A stretch of 20,038 nt of DNA, taken from NCBI GenBank assembly GCA_003164275.1, contig PLSY01000318.1:1-20038 (forward strand), in the 5' to 3' direction. Each line of letters begins with the position of its first letter. Position 1 is the stretch's first letter. Source of the stretch: Acidimicrobiaceae bacterium. GTDB taxonomy: Bacteria > Actinomycetota > Acidimicrobiia > Acidimicrobiales > RAAP-2. This document shows positions 1 to 7,936 of this stretch, in pieces. Below the pieces are notes generated by a model, which worked only from the letters and a program-made list of their open reading frames with translations, had not been told where the DNA came from and did not search any database. Made by a program: the position numbers and the translations under genes.

Positions 1-24
1 CTCCAACCATGGGCCCGCGCCCCA

Positions 25-30
25 TAGGGT
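25..30 (+). promoter_or_regulatory. Putative -10 element (TAGGGT) for a leaderless transcript
   Basis: TAGGGT fits the actinobacterial TANNNT -10 pattern and ends 6 nt before the GTG at 37. No Shine-Dalgarno sequence precedes that GTG. This is the spacing expected if transcription starts at the start codon. The -35 region lies at the window edge and cannot be judged. Confidence 0.35.
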
Positions 31-36
31 AGAAGT

Positions 37-786
37 GTGACTGACACCACCGCGCAACCGTCCGGCCCCGACGCATCCGATCGCCTGTATTTCCGCCAGC
101 TGTTGGCCGGACGAGACTTTGCCGTCGATAATCAGATTGCCCAGCAGATGGTCAACTTCGTCTACCTGGTCGGTGATCGTGAGACCGGCGAGGCGGTGAT
201 CATCGACCCGGCCTACGGCGTCGACGAGCTCTTGGCCGTGCTGTCGGCCGACGGCATGTCGTGTGTCGGGGCCCTTGCCACCCACTACCACGCCGACCAT
301 GTGGGAGGCGACCTGATGGGGTGGGGCATCGAGGGGATCACCCGCCTCCTCGAAGTCTCCTCTGTCCCCGTGCACGTTCAGGCCGACGAGGCGCCGTGGG
401 TCGTTCGCTCGACCGGTGTCACCGACGACGACCTCATCACCCACCACGGAGGAGACATCCTGAAGGTGGGCGGCATCCCGCTCACCATGGTGCACACGCC
501 CGGCCATACGCCAGGCAGCCAGTGCTTCCTCATCGACGGTCGGTTGATCGCCGGTGACACGCTCTTCCTCGACGGCTGTGGGAGGACCGACCTGCCCGGG
601 AGCGACCCTCTGGCCATGTACGAGTCCCTCACCACCAAGCTCGCCCGAGTGCCAGACGACACCATCCTGTATCCAGGACACCTCTACTCGGCCGAGCCGT
701 CGGCCACCATGGGGGCCACCCGGCAGAACAACTACGTCTTCCGTCCCCGCTCCCCGGAGCAGTGGATGATGATGTTCGGCCAGTGA
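37..786 (+). CDS. MBL-fold metallo-hydrolase, glyoxalase II / ETHE1-like
   Basis: This 249-residue protein is a metallo-beta-lactamase-fold hydrolase. Visible metal-site motifs are THYHADH (HxHxDH), HTPGHTPGS, AGDTLF and the late PGH histidine. The DGCGRTDLPG segment resembles the GCGRTD signature of ETHE1-type persulfide dioxygenases and related bacterial proteins. Known family roles are hydrolysis of acyl-glutathione-type thioesters or oxidation of persulfides. Sequence alone does not decide the substrate, and an actinobacterium would probably use a thiol other than glutathione. No signal peptide or membrane segment is visible, so it should be cytoplasmic. The GTG at 37 is taken as the start because it follows a -10-like hexamer and reads straight into the domain. 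The next gene follows after 49 nt on the same strand. Confidence 0.85.
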   Translation: MTDTTAQPSGPDASDRLYFRQLLAGRDFAVDNQIAQQMVNFVYLVGDRETGEAVIIDPAYGVDELLAVLSADGMSCVGALATHYHADHVGGDLMGWGIEGITRLLEVSSVPVHVQADEAPWVVRSTGVTDDDLITHHGGDILKVGGIPLTMVHTPGHTPGSQCFLIDGRLIAGDTLFLDGCGRTDLPGSDPLAMYESLTTKLARVPDDTILYPGHLYSAEPSATMGATRQNNYVFRPRSPEQWMMMFGQ

Positions 787-821
787 GATCGCCCGACGGG
801 GTCGGCCCACCGGCTTCGACC

Positions 822-827
822 TACGAT
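822..827 (+). promoter_or_regulatory. Putative -10 element (TACGAT)
   Basis: TACGAT matches TANNNT and ends 8 nt before the ATG at 836, with no clear Shine-Dalgarno sequence between. It may drive a leaderless transcript of the flavoprotein gene. No convincing -35 element is seen, so this is a weak call. Confidence 0.25.
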
Positions 828-835
828 GTCGGCCG

Positions 836-2071
836 ATGAGCGACGCCTTAGACCCTGAATCCACCATCGTCGTGGTCGGCGCATCCCTGGCCGGGCTGCG
901 GGCGGCCGAGGAGATCCGGCACGAGGGACATACCGGGCCGGTGGTGATCGTCGGTGATGAGATCCACACGCCCTATGACCGACCCCCGCTGTCCAAGCAG
1001 CTGCTGTCCGGCAAGTGGGACGTGTCCCGCATCCATCATCACACCCCTGACCGACTCGACGAGCTGGGCCTCGATCTCCACCTCGGCCGACGGGCGGTGG
1101 CACTCGACACCGACATGCGGACCGTTTCCTGCGACGACGGCGACCAGCTCCACTACGACGGCCTGGTGGTGGCGACAGGAGCGGGCGCCCGGGCTCTCCC
1201 CGGCACCGAGGGGCTAGGGCCGGTGCGGACGCTGCGTACCCTGGATGACTGCCTCGGAATCCGCTCCGACCTCGAGGCGGCCGGCGACGATGCCACGGTG
1301 GTGGTGATCGGCGCCGGGTTCATAGGTTCCGAGGTAGCCGCCACCTGTCACGGCATGGGTGCCACAGTCACCGTGGTCGAGGCACTGCCCACCCCCCTTG
1401 GGAGGGTGCTGGGCAACGAGATGGGGGAGGCGTGCGCGGAGCTGCACCGGTCGAATGGCGTGACCGTCCTCACCGGTGTCGGCGTGGACCGGGTCACCGA
1501 CATCTCCGGAGGTGCCAAGGCGATCCGAGTCCACCTGGCCGACGACACCCACCTCGATTGCGACCTCGTGGTGGTGGGAATCGGCGTCGTCCCATCGGTG
1601 GGCTGGCTGGAGGGCGCGGGCCTCTCGCTCGACAACGGTCTCGTCTGCGATGAGACCCTGTTCGCCGCTGACCGGGTGGTGGCCGCTGGTGACGTGGCTC
1701 GATGGACACATCCGACGACCGGCGAGCAGTTGCGGGTGGAGCACTGGACCAATGCCGCCGAAGGCGGTGCGGCGGCGGCCCGAAACCTGTTGGCCGGGAC
1801 GAAGGGCGCACAGCCCTACGACCCCATCCCGTTCTTCTGGTCCGACCAGTACAAGTCGAAGATCCAGGTCATCGGTCTTCCCGGGCCTGATGACGAGGTC
1901 GTCGTGGTCAGCGGCTCGGTCGACGAGGGAAAGTTCATCGCCCTCTACCGACGGGGTGACCGTCTCCGGGCCGTCTTGGGCTTCAGCCAGCCCCGCCAGC
2001 TCATGTCCTACCGGCCGCTGCTGGCTGCGGGAGCCTCCTTCGACGAGGCACTAGAGGCCTCTCGGGCCTGA
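836..2071 (+). CDS. FAD-dependent oxidoreductase, ferredoxin reductase type
   Basis: This 411-residue flavoprotein has the two-dinucleotide-fold layout of ferredoxin/rubredoxin reductases such as rhodocoxin and putidaredoxin reductase. The N-terminal FAD motif is VVVGASLAGLRAAE, followed by YDRPPLSK, typical of the family. A second Rossmann motif, VIGAGFIGSEVAA, near residue 160 binds NAD(P)H. The AAGDVARW segment is the late FAD-contact GD motif. The last ~85 residues, from about DQYKSKIQV, look like the reductase C-terminal domain. The expected role is electron transfer from NAD(P)H to a small iron-sulfur protein, for example for a P450 or oxygenase. No ferredoxin or oxygenase partner is in the window. 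Its 3' end overlaps the convergent transglutaminase gene by 64 bp. Confidence 0.9.
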   Translation: MSDALDPESTIVVVGASLAGLRAAEEIRHEGHTGPVVIVGDEIHTPYDRPPLSKQLLSGKWDVSRIHHHTPDRLDELGLDLHLGRRAVALDTDMRTVSCDDGDQLHYDGLVVATGAGARALPGTEGLGPVRTLRTLDDCLGIRSDLEAAGDDATVVVIGAGFIGSEVAATCHGMGATVTVVEALPTPLGRVLGNEMGEACAELHRSNGVTVLTGVGVDRVTDISGGAKAIRVHLADDTHLDCDLVVVGIGVVPSVGWLEGAGLSLDNGLVCDETLFAADRVVAAGDVARWTHPTTGEQLRVEHWTNAAEGGAAAARNLLAGTKGAQPYDPIPFFWSDQYKSKIQVIGLPGPDDEVVVVSGSVDEGKFIALYRRGDRLRAVLGFSQPRQLMSYRPLLAAGASFDEALEASRA

Positions 2072-4176
2072 TCGGAGCGTCCATCTGCCCGGCGGCCAGC
2101 TGATCTGAACCGGTGGGTGAAGGCCAATGCTTCGGTGATCTGGTACGCAGACGGCTCGATGCCGCCATAGCTGTAGCGCTCCACCATCAAGGTGGCCGAG
2201 CGGAGACCCGGGCCGAAGGGGGGATCGATCTCGGCCAGTCGCTGGCCGAAGGCGGTCAGGGTCTCGTCGGCCCGGCGGGGTGCGGCCAGCCGGGTGCCGG
2301 CCCGCTCCAGATCCTGGGCGATCTGGAGCGCCCACGTCCTCGGCGTGCGCAGCCGGCGCCGACGGATGGCCACGGCCACGCCGGCGACCAAGAGGGCGAG
2401 CACGATGGGAATCCACGGGAGGTGGGCCAAGGCGTGGCCCGCGCTCCGGGTCAGCACCGAGCCCGGTGATGGGTTGGCCAGGGGCACATTGGCCGTCGGA
2501 TCGAAGTTCTGCCACCCATATCCGGGGAACCACACCTGGACCCAGGCGTGGGCGTCTTTGGCCTGGACGTCGTAGAGGTCGGTGATCGGGTTGTAGGAGC
2601 CCGGAACGTAGCCGACCGTCTCCCGGGCAGGAATGCCAAGCGACCGGAGCATGATCACGGTGGCCGTCGAGATCTGCTCGCAGTATCCCCTTCGGGTGCC
2701 GAACAGGAACGAGTCGACCGTGTCGGCACCCGGTGCCAGGGGGGGAATGTCGGTCGTGTACTTGATGTGCGTGGACATCCACGACTCGATGGCCTCCACC
2801 TTGGCGTACGTGTGGGGATCCGAATCCCCGGCGACGTCGATGCCCGAGGTGATCTGGGCGGCCAGTCGCTCCACCCTCGGATAGGGGTGGGGCAGCTGCA
2901 GGTAGCGCTCCGTTTGGGCCGAGCCCAGCCGCTGGGCCGGAGGGTCCATGGCTGGCAGAGGGGTGGTGGACTGTTGGAGCTGCTCGGGGGTGGCGGCGAT
3001 GTCGTCGGAGACCACGGTATAGACGGTGCCTGCTCCCATGGAGGTGGCCGAGACGATGGTGCCGTCTCCGGTGAGGAACAAGGAGCGCGACTGGATATAG
3101 ACCCGTTGGGCGTTGTCGGCGTGGAAGACCAGGTTGGGCCCGGACTCGGCCAGATAGAAGGTCTGCACATTGGTCGTCCCGGTGGAGTGATTGCCAACCT
3201 GGTCGGGGGCGAGAGGGATGTCGAAGGGCGAGCCGTACTGGAGCTTGGTCACATGCCCACCGTTAGCCGGGTCCGCCGACTGCTCCCAGCTCTGGCCGTC
3301 CCATCGGTCGTAGGTCTGTCCCACCCAGAAGCTCGGTTTGGTGGAGCGGACCCTCAGCACCACCTGGTTCCCGAGGGATGCACGCGCCCCGGTGTCGAGC
3401 GACTTGGCGAAGCCCAGGAATCCGCCGACCTCCGTCCGACCAGTCGGGCTGGCGGCGTGGGCGGGGAGAGAGGCGGCCCCGTCGGTCAGATTGCTCGGCG
3501 TGTCGACCGGTGACGAGTCGACGGACGAGGAAGGGAAGATGAGCGACGCCGAGACGTGGGGGGCGGGAAGGACGGACACAAACACCGCGGCTACCACGAC
3601 CACCGCGGTGGTGGCCGCCGCCAGGGCACGCCAGGGCACCCCTTTGGTCCCCGACATGGACTGCCACATGGCGATCAGTCCCCACAGGCTGACCGCCACC
3701 CACCCGACGACGTAGCCGGCCAGAGCGAGATCGACCGACTGGGCGGCCGCCACCGCCATGAGGGCCGCTGAACCAGCCAGGGAGTAGGCGACGTCCCGTC
3801 GGGCCGGGACGTCGAAGGCATGGGTACACAGCACCCAGGCGAACAGGATCGCGAGAGGCCCCTCCACCGTCGAGATGTCACCCGGGGTCGCCCCGTGGCT
3901 GGCCGTGGCTATGAACCAGCCGAACCCTCCGAGGGCACAGACGGCGAGGATTGGCTTGACCGCCGGATAAGGGCGGTCCCGTCTTCGATACGACATGACG
4001 TTTCCGGCCACGGTGGCAATGACGGCGAAGGCGGCGACCGCGGCACTGAGTTCGCCTTGGCTCCAACAAGCCGCCACCGAGATGACCACGGCGCCGGCCG
4101 ATGCCACCCGGAATGAGATCGAGTCCTCGGCCGGCCCCGGCTTGTTGGCCTGGACGACCCGTTGCCAGAGGGTCAC
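2008..4176 (-). CDS. TgpA-like membrane protein with transglutaminase domain
   Basis: This 722-residue membrane protein has about six hydrophobic segments in residues 20-205, then a large extracytoplasmic region. Its transglutaminase-like core carries a catalytic triad: Cys499 in RGYCEQ, His543 in DAHAWVQVWF and Asp559 in FDPTA. One more membrane segment lies at about 586-604 (IPIVLALLVAGVAVAI), followed by a cytosolic DUF4129-like tail. This is the architecture of the TgpA (DUF3488/transglutaminase) family, found as the last gene of moxR-DUF58 operons. The substrate is unknown; cell-envelope proteins are plausible. The start ATG at 4176 overlaps the DUF58 stop by ATGA, showing translational coupling. 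The low-complexity Ala/Ser-rich C-terminus is encoded opposite the end of the convergent flavoprotein gene. Confidence 0.9.
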   Translation of the reverse strand: MTLWQRVVQANKPGPAEDSISFRVASAGAVVISVAACWSQGELSAAVAAFAVIATVAGNVMSYRRRDRPYPAVKPILAVCALGGFGWFIATASHGATPGDISTVEGPLAILFAWVLCTHAFDVPARRDVAYSLAGSAALMAVAAAQSVDLALAGYVVGWVAVSLWGLIAMWQSMSGTKGVPWRALAAATTAVVVVAAVFVSVLPAPHVSASLIFPSSSVDSSPVDTPSNLTDGAASLPAHAASPTGRTEVGGFLGFAKSLDTGARASLGNQVVLRVRSTKPSFWVGQTYDRWDGQSWEQSADPANGGHVTKLQYGSPFDIPLAPDQVGNHSTGTTNVQTFYLAESGPNLVFHADNAQRVYIQSRSLFLTGDGTIVSATSMGAGTVYTVVSDDIAATPEQLQQSTTPLPAMDPPAQRLGSAQTERYLQLPHPYPRVERLAAQITSGIDVAGDSDPHTYAKVEAIESWMSTHIKYTTDIPPLAPGADTVDSFLFGTRRGYCEQISTATVIMLRSLGIPARETVGYVPGSYNPITDLYDVQAKDAHAWVQVWFPGYGWQNFDPTANVPLANPSPGSVLTRSAGHALAHLPWIPIVLALLVAGVAVAIRRRRLRTPRTWALQIAQDLERAGTRLAAPRRADETLTAFGQRLAEIDPPFGPGLRSATLMVERYSYGGIEPSAYQITEALAFTHRFRSAGRRADGRSDQAREASSASSKEAPAASSGR

Positions 4177-5360
4177 GAGGGGGATCGACGGCGCCGGGAC
4201 GGACTGGGTGACTGCTCCGCTCGGGTGTCGGCTGTCGTCGTGGCCCGGGCCAGTCGCCGGCCAAGGTCCACGCCATCGCGCACCATGCGCACAGTGCGGC
4301 CTCCAGGCTCATGGGTGGCGAGCAGTACCGGTTGGCCCCGGATGAGGTGGTGTGCGACTACGGCCATGACCCGTTCGGTGATGGCCTCGGCCTCACGTGG
4401 GTCCGAAGGCAGCACGACCTCGACAGTGATCGGGTCGTTGGTCTCCCGCTCCCGCTCCCTCACCATCAGGGATCCGACATGGGAGGTGGCCGGCCAGTGG
4501 ATCGACCGCCGGTTGTCCCCGGGCCGGTACGGACGGACCCCCCGGGGAGCGCCGACATCGGCCGCCGTACGTCGCTCTGCATCCCCGGCCGACTGGTCGG
4601 CGGCGATCTCCACGGTCCCCCCAGACCCGATCCTCGGTGAGACGTGCAGGGGTCGGGGGAGGGGCACCTTCACCTCTCGGGCCCACCACAAGAGCCCGAA
4701 GGGGGAGCACGATGCCAGCTCGACGACCATCGAGTCGAGGACTCCTCGGCGCTCGGCGGTCACGGTGACTTCCACGGCCCGGGGGCCTCTCGGACCCCCG
4801 GCGGCCGGGTTCCCCGGGCCGCCTGGGAAGAGCGGTCGGATGCGGACCGGCCCGCTCGCCACCATGGTGAGCCCGAAGCTCTCTCCCGCCCGGACGTCGC
4901 TCGGCGAGTCGGTGCACCGCACCCCGGCCCGACAGGCGGGGATGACCGGGCCCACCAACCCGATGGCGAGCACGGCGGCGAGAAGGGCGCCGACAGCCTG
5001 TACCCACCCCGAGCCGCTCGACCGGGCGACAGCCGCCCACGCCACGACGGCGACGGTGCTTCCGACCACGGGGGTGAACCAGGACAGGGCGTGGACCCGG
5101 CGGCGGAGCCTCCTGCCGTCGGGAAGGAGACCACCAGCCGAGGGATCTGGGTACTTGTGGCGGCCGGAGATGAGGAGCCACGACAGCAGGGCCCCGGCCA
5201 CCACGGCGACCAGTCCGAATAGGACATCGCCCACGGCCAGCGGGTCATGGGACACGGCCCGGCCCACCACAGCGAGGCCGATGGCCGCCACCAGGCCTGA
5301 GGCGATGGCAAAGGCCGTGCGCAACCGTGACGGTCGCCGCCCGGATGCCTGGCGATTCAT
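4173..5360 (-). CDS. DUF58 domain-containing membrane protein
   Basis: This 395-residue protein has about four hydrophobic segments near the N-terminus (roughly residues 14-35, 43-65, 90-112 and 118-140). It then has a beta-rich region and the DUF58 signature GVRPYRPGDNRRSIHWPATS at about residue 270, followed by MVREREREt. DUF58 proteins accompany MoxR AAA+ ATPases and carry a partly vWA-like fold; their biochemical role is not settled. It is the middle gene of a three-gene operon. Its ATG overlaps the moxR stop and its stop overlaps the transglutaminase start, both by 4 bases. The C-terminal tail is Arg/Ser-rich and looks disordered. Confidence 0.88.
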   Translation of the reverse strand: MNRQASGRRPSRLRTAFAIASGLVAAIGLAVVGRAVSHDPLAVGDVLFGLVAVVAGALLSWLLISGRHKYPDPSAGGLLPDGRRLRRRVHALSWFTPVVGSTVAVVAWAAVARSSGSGWVQAVGALLAAVLAIGLVGPVIPACRAGVRCTDSPSDVRAGESFGLTMVASGPVRIRPLFPGGPGNPAAGGPRGPRAVEVTVTAERRGVLDSMVVELASCSPFGLLWWAREVKVPLPRPLHVSPRIGSGGTVEIAADQSAGDAERRTAADVGAPRGVRPYRPGDNRRSIHWPATSHVGSLMVRERERETNDPITVEVVLPSDPREAEAITERVMAVVAHHLIRGQPVLLATHEPGGRTVRMVRDGVDLGRRLARATTTADTRAEQSPSPSRRRRSPS

Positions 5361-6355
5361 GTCAGCGGTGCGGGCGTCTCGGTGACGATTCGGGCGACGA
5401 GGGCCGGACCCTCACCGTCGCTGCCCTCGGCGATGAGCCGATGGGCGAGGCAGGCCACGGCAACCGACTGGATGTCCTGGGGCGTGACATAGGCCCGTCC
5501 GGCCAGTACGGCGAAGGCCTGGGCGCTGCGGATGAGGGAGATGGCGGCTCGCGGGCTCGCCCCGAGCCGCACCGTTCCCGACGTCCTGGTGGCCCTCACG
5601 AGGGCTACGGCGTATTCGGCCACGGCGGTGGCCACCCGCACCGATGCGGTGGCCGAGATGGCCCGTTCCCAGTGGCGGGGGTCGGACACCGGGGCCAGAG
5701 CCTCCAGTGCGTAGCGTCCTCCGTTGTGCAAGACGAGACGCGTCTCGGTCTCGGCATCGGGGTAGCCGATGGAGGTGGACAGGCCGAAGCGGTCGAGCTG
5801 GCTCTCGACCAGGGGGTAGGTGCCGAGCTGGCCGATGGGGTTCTGGGTCCCAATCACCAGATGAGGGGTGGGGAGCGGCCATGACTCACCGTCCACTGAC
5901 ACCTGCTGTTCCTCCATGGCCTCCAACAGGGCGGACTGGGTCCGAGGGGGCGTGCGGTTGAGCTCGTCCAAGAGGACGACGTGACCGAAGACCGGCCCGG
6001 GTCGGAACTCCCATCTCCCGGTGTCCGGGGTGAATACCGTCACACCGGTCACGTCGGAGGGAAGGAGGTCGGGATGACCCTGGACCCTGGAGAGCTGAAC
6101 GCCGAGAGCGGTGGCCAGCGCCCTGGCGAGCACCGTCTTGCCCACCCCGGGAACGTCCTCGATGAGCAGATGGTTCCCCGAGAGGGCGGCCACCACCGCT
6201 ATCGTCACCGCCTTCGGCGTGCCGAGGAGCACGGCGGACAGGGCCCCGTGCAATCGCCTGGCTGTCTCCACCGCTTCGTCGAGGCTCATTGGCCCTTCCG
6301 CCATGGCCAGCTCCGGGTCAGCCCCGACCGCTCCGATGCCCATGCTTGTGCTCAT
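5357..6355 (-). CDS. moxR: MoxR-family AAA+ ATPase
   Basis: This 332-residue protein is a MoxR-type AAA+ ATPase. Walker A is EDVPGVGKTVLA (Lys73), Walker B is VVLLDELNR (residues 126-131 plus), and sensor 1 is the GTQNP segment near residue 170. LVESQLDRF is the conserved family motif that follows. MoxR ATPases are thought to act as chaperones that assemble or activate metal-containing or envelope complexes. Here the partners are the DUF58 and transglutaminase proteins encoded directly downstream. The ATG at 6355 has AAGGA 4 nt upstream. Internal ATGs at residues 5, 18 and 23 are possible alternative starts, since the first ~22 residues are not part of the conserved domain. Confidence 0.92.
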   Translation of the reverse strand: MSTSMGIGAVGADPELAMAEGPMSLDEAVETARRLHGALSAVLLGTPKAVTIAVVAALSGNHLLIEDVPGVGKTVLARALATALGVQLSRVQGHPDLLPSDVTGVTVFTPDTGRWEFRPGPVFGHVVLLDELNRTPPRTQSALLEAMEEQQVSVDGESWPLPTPHLVIGTQNPIGQLGTYPLVESQLDRFGLSTSIGYPDAETETRLVLHNGGRYALEALAPVSDPRHWERAISATASVRVATAVAEYAVALVRATRTSGTVRLGASPRAAISLIRSAQAFAVLAGRAYVTPQDIQSVAVACLAHRLIAEGSDGEGPALVARIVTETPAPLT

Positions 6356-6421
6356 GCGATCCTTGCTTCCCCTGCCTGCGCCGGTTGCGGTGCGATGCTC
6401 GCCCAGCGTGGTGTTACACCC

Positions 6422-6451
6422 ACCCTAGGCGTCGCAACGACACATATTCAA
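6422..6451 (-). promoter_or_regulatory. Putative promoter for the moxR operon
   Basis: On the minus strand TTGAAT (6446-6451) and TAGGGT (6422-6427) are separated by 18 nt, a reasonable sigma-70-like -35/-10 pair. It lies in the gap after the FGGY kinase stop, about 67 nt before the moxR start. It would let the moxR operon be transcribed independently of the upstream glp-like operon. This is a prediction from sequence only. Confidence 0.4.
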
Positions 6452-6466
6452 TGGCAAAAGTCCCGG

Positions 6467-7936
6467 TCAGAAGTCCAGGGCCGAGAGCTCGGGAATGGTT
6501 TTCTCCGAGCGACTTCGGGCCTCCAACCACCGTGATCTGCCAGCCCTGCGCTCGTCCTCGGAGGTGTGTGGCTCCACTGTCGTGCGAGGGGTCCAGGCCG
6601 CGGCCACGTCGTCCTCGTCGGACCACGTGCCCACAGCCATGCCGGCCAGGTAGGCGGCTCCGAGGGTCGTGGCCTCGAGCACCGGCGCGATCTCGATGGG
6701 CCGACCACACGCCTCGGCCAGGGCCTGGATGAACACCGGATTGGCCGACATGCCTCCGTCGACTCGCAGGGTGTCGACAGCCAGGCCGGAGTCCGCCTCG
6801 GCGGCCTCGAGGAGATCGGCACCACGATGGGCCACGCCCGTGAGCACGGCCCGCACCAGTTCCGGCCGACCACTGCCTCGGGTGAGACCGACGAAGGTGC
6901 CACGGGCCCCGAAGTCCCACACCGGGGTCCCGAGGCCGAGAAGGGCGGGCACGAACCACACGTCGCCCGTGTCCTCGCACGTGGCCGCCACGACAGCGGA
7001 GTCCTCGGCCGAGTCGATGATGCCGAGATCGTCCCTCAGCCACTCGACGCAGGTCCCCGCCGACAACATGATGGCCTCGACCCCCCAGGTCACCACGCCA
7101 TCCCGTCGCCAGGCGATGATGGGGATCGTGCCTGCGTGGCCTCTCGCCGCCTGGGAGGGCCGGGTGGGACCGACGCACTGGTCGAGCATCCCCCCGGTGC
7201 CGAAGGTCGCCTTGGCCTGTCCGGGGCTCGTGCACCCCTGACCGATCAGTGAGGCCTGCTGGTCACCGGCCATGCCGGCGATGAGGGGCCGTCCGGGCAG
7301 GGCGGTCGCCGGGCCCAGGGTCCCTGACGAGTCGACGATGGTCGGAAGCACGGCCTCGGGGATGCGGAGCGCAGCCAGCACCTCGGGGCTCCATCCAGAG
7401 CCGTCCCCACGGATCAGCCCAGTCACCCCGGCGTTCGAGGCGTCGGTGACATGGAGGCCCCCCTCGGAGAGGATCCACGCCACCCAGGTGTCCACCGTGC
7501 CAAAAGCCAGCTCCCCGCGTTCGGAGCGGTCCCGGTCGGGATCGACCTGGTCGAGGATGGCGGCAACCTTGGTGGCCGACGCGTTCGGTGCCACCCTGAT
7601 CCCCCTTCCCTGCAGCTCGAGGCAGGCACCGACGGTACGAAGGTCCTGCCATCCAAGCCCCGGGGCCAGCGGCTTCCCGGTGGACCTCTCCCAGACGATG
7701 CTCGATGCCCGCTGGTTGGCGATCCCGACGGCGTCGACCGGACCGCCCTCGGCCAGCGTGGCCAGTGCGACCTCCATGACCGCTTCGGCCATGATCGTGG
7801 CGTCGAACTCGACCAGGCCGGGAAATGGGGTGTCCGGCAGGACGGGAACATGATGGACGTGGTCGACCGAGCCGTCCGGTCGCACCAGTGCCCCTCGCAC
7901 GCCCGAGGTCCCGACGTCCACCACCAGGATGCTCAC
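6467..7936 (-). CDS. FGGY-family carbohydrate kinase, glycerol-kinase-like
   Basis: This 489-residue FGGY kinase has the N-terminal ATPase phosphate motif VVDVGTSGVRG, a glycerol-kinase-like NQRxS...VWERSTGKP...GWQDLRT stretch, GDQQASLIGQG (Asp225), KATFGTGG, ARGTFVGLTRG and the C-terminal RVDGGMSAN motif. The GTG at 7936 is preferred because it overlaps the upstream stop by GTGA and starts right at the beta strand; the open frame reaches 8110 but that extension is unlike the family. By my alignment, E. coli GlpK Glu84 corresponds to Ala77 and Tyr135 to Asn118, both glycerol contacts, while the Arg, Trp and Asp contacts remain (Arg76, Trp96, Asp225). The substrate may therefore be a glycerol-like polyol other than glycerol. 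It is the last gene of the glpD operon. Confidence 0.85.
   Translation of the reverse strand: MSILVVDVGTSGVRGALVRPDGSVDHVHHVPVLPDTPFPGLVEFDATIMAEAVMEVALATLAEGGPVDAVGIANQRASSIVWERSTGKPLAPGLGWQDLRTVGACLELQGRGIRVAPNASATKVAAILDQVDPDRDRSERGELAFGTVDTWVAWILSEGGLHVTDASNAGVTGLIRGDGSGWSPEVLAALRIPEAVLPTIVDSSGTLGPATALPGRPLIAGMAGDQQASLIGQGCTSPGQAKATFGTGGMLDQCVGPTRPSQAARGHAGTIPIIAWRRDGVVTWGVEAIMLSAGTCVEWLRDDLGIIDSAEDSAVVAATCEDTGDVWFVPALLGLGTPVWDFGARGTFVGLTRGSGRPELVRAVLTGVAHRGADLLEAAEADSGLAVDTLRVDGGMSANPVFIQALAEACGRPIEIAPVLEATTLGAAYLAGMAVGTWSDEDDVAAAWTPRTTVEPHTSEDERRAGRSRWLEARSRSEKTIPELSALDF

Noticed and set aside
2548..3513. Long plus-strand frame opposite the transglutaminase gene
   Set aside because: It is Gly/Val/Arg-rich with no recognisable domain, antisense to the catalytic domain of a clear transglutaminase.
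4162..5385. Long plus-strand frame opposite DUF58
   Set aside because: Its translation is Arg/Pro/Thr-rich without any domain and lies antisense to a well-supported gene; this is a GC-rich shadow frame.
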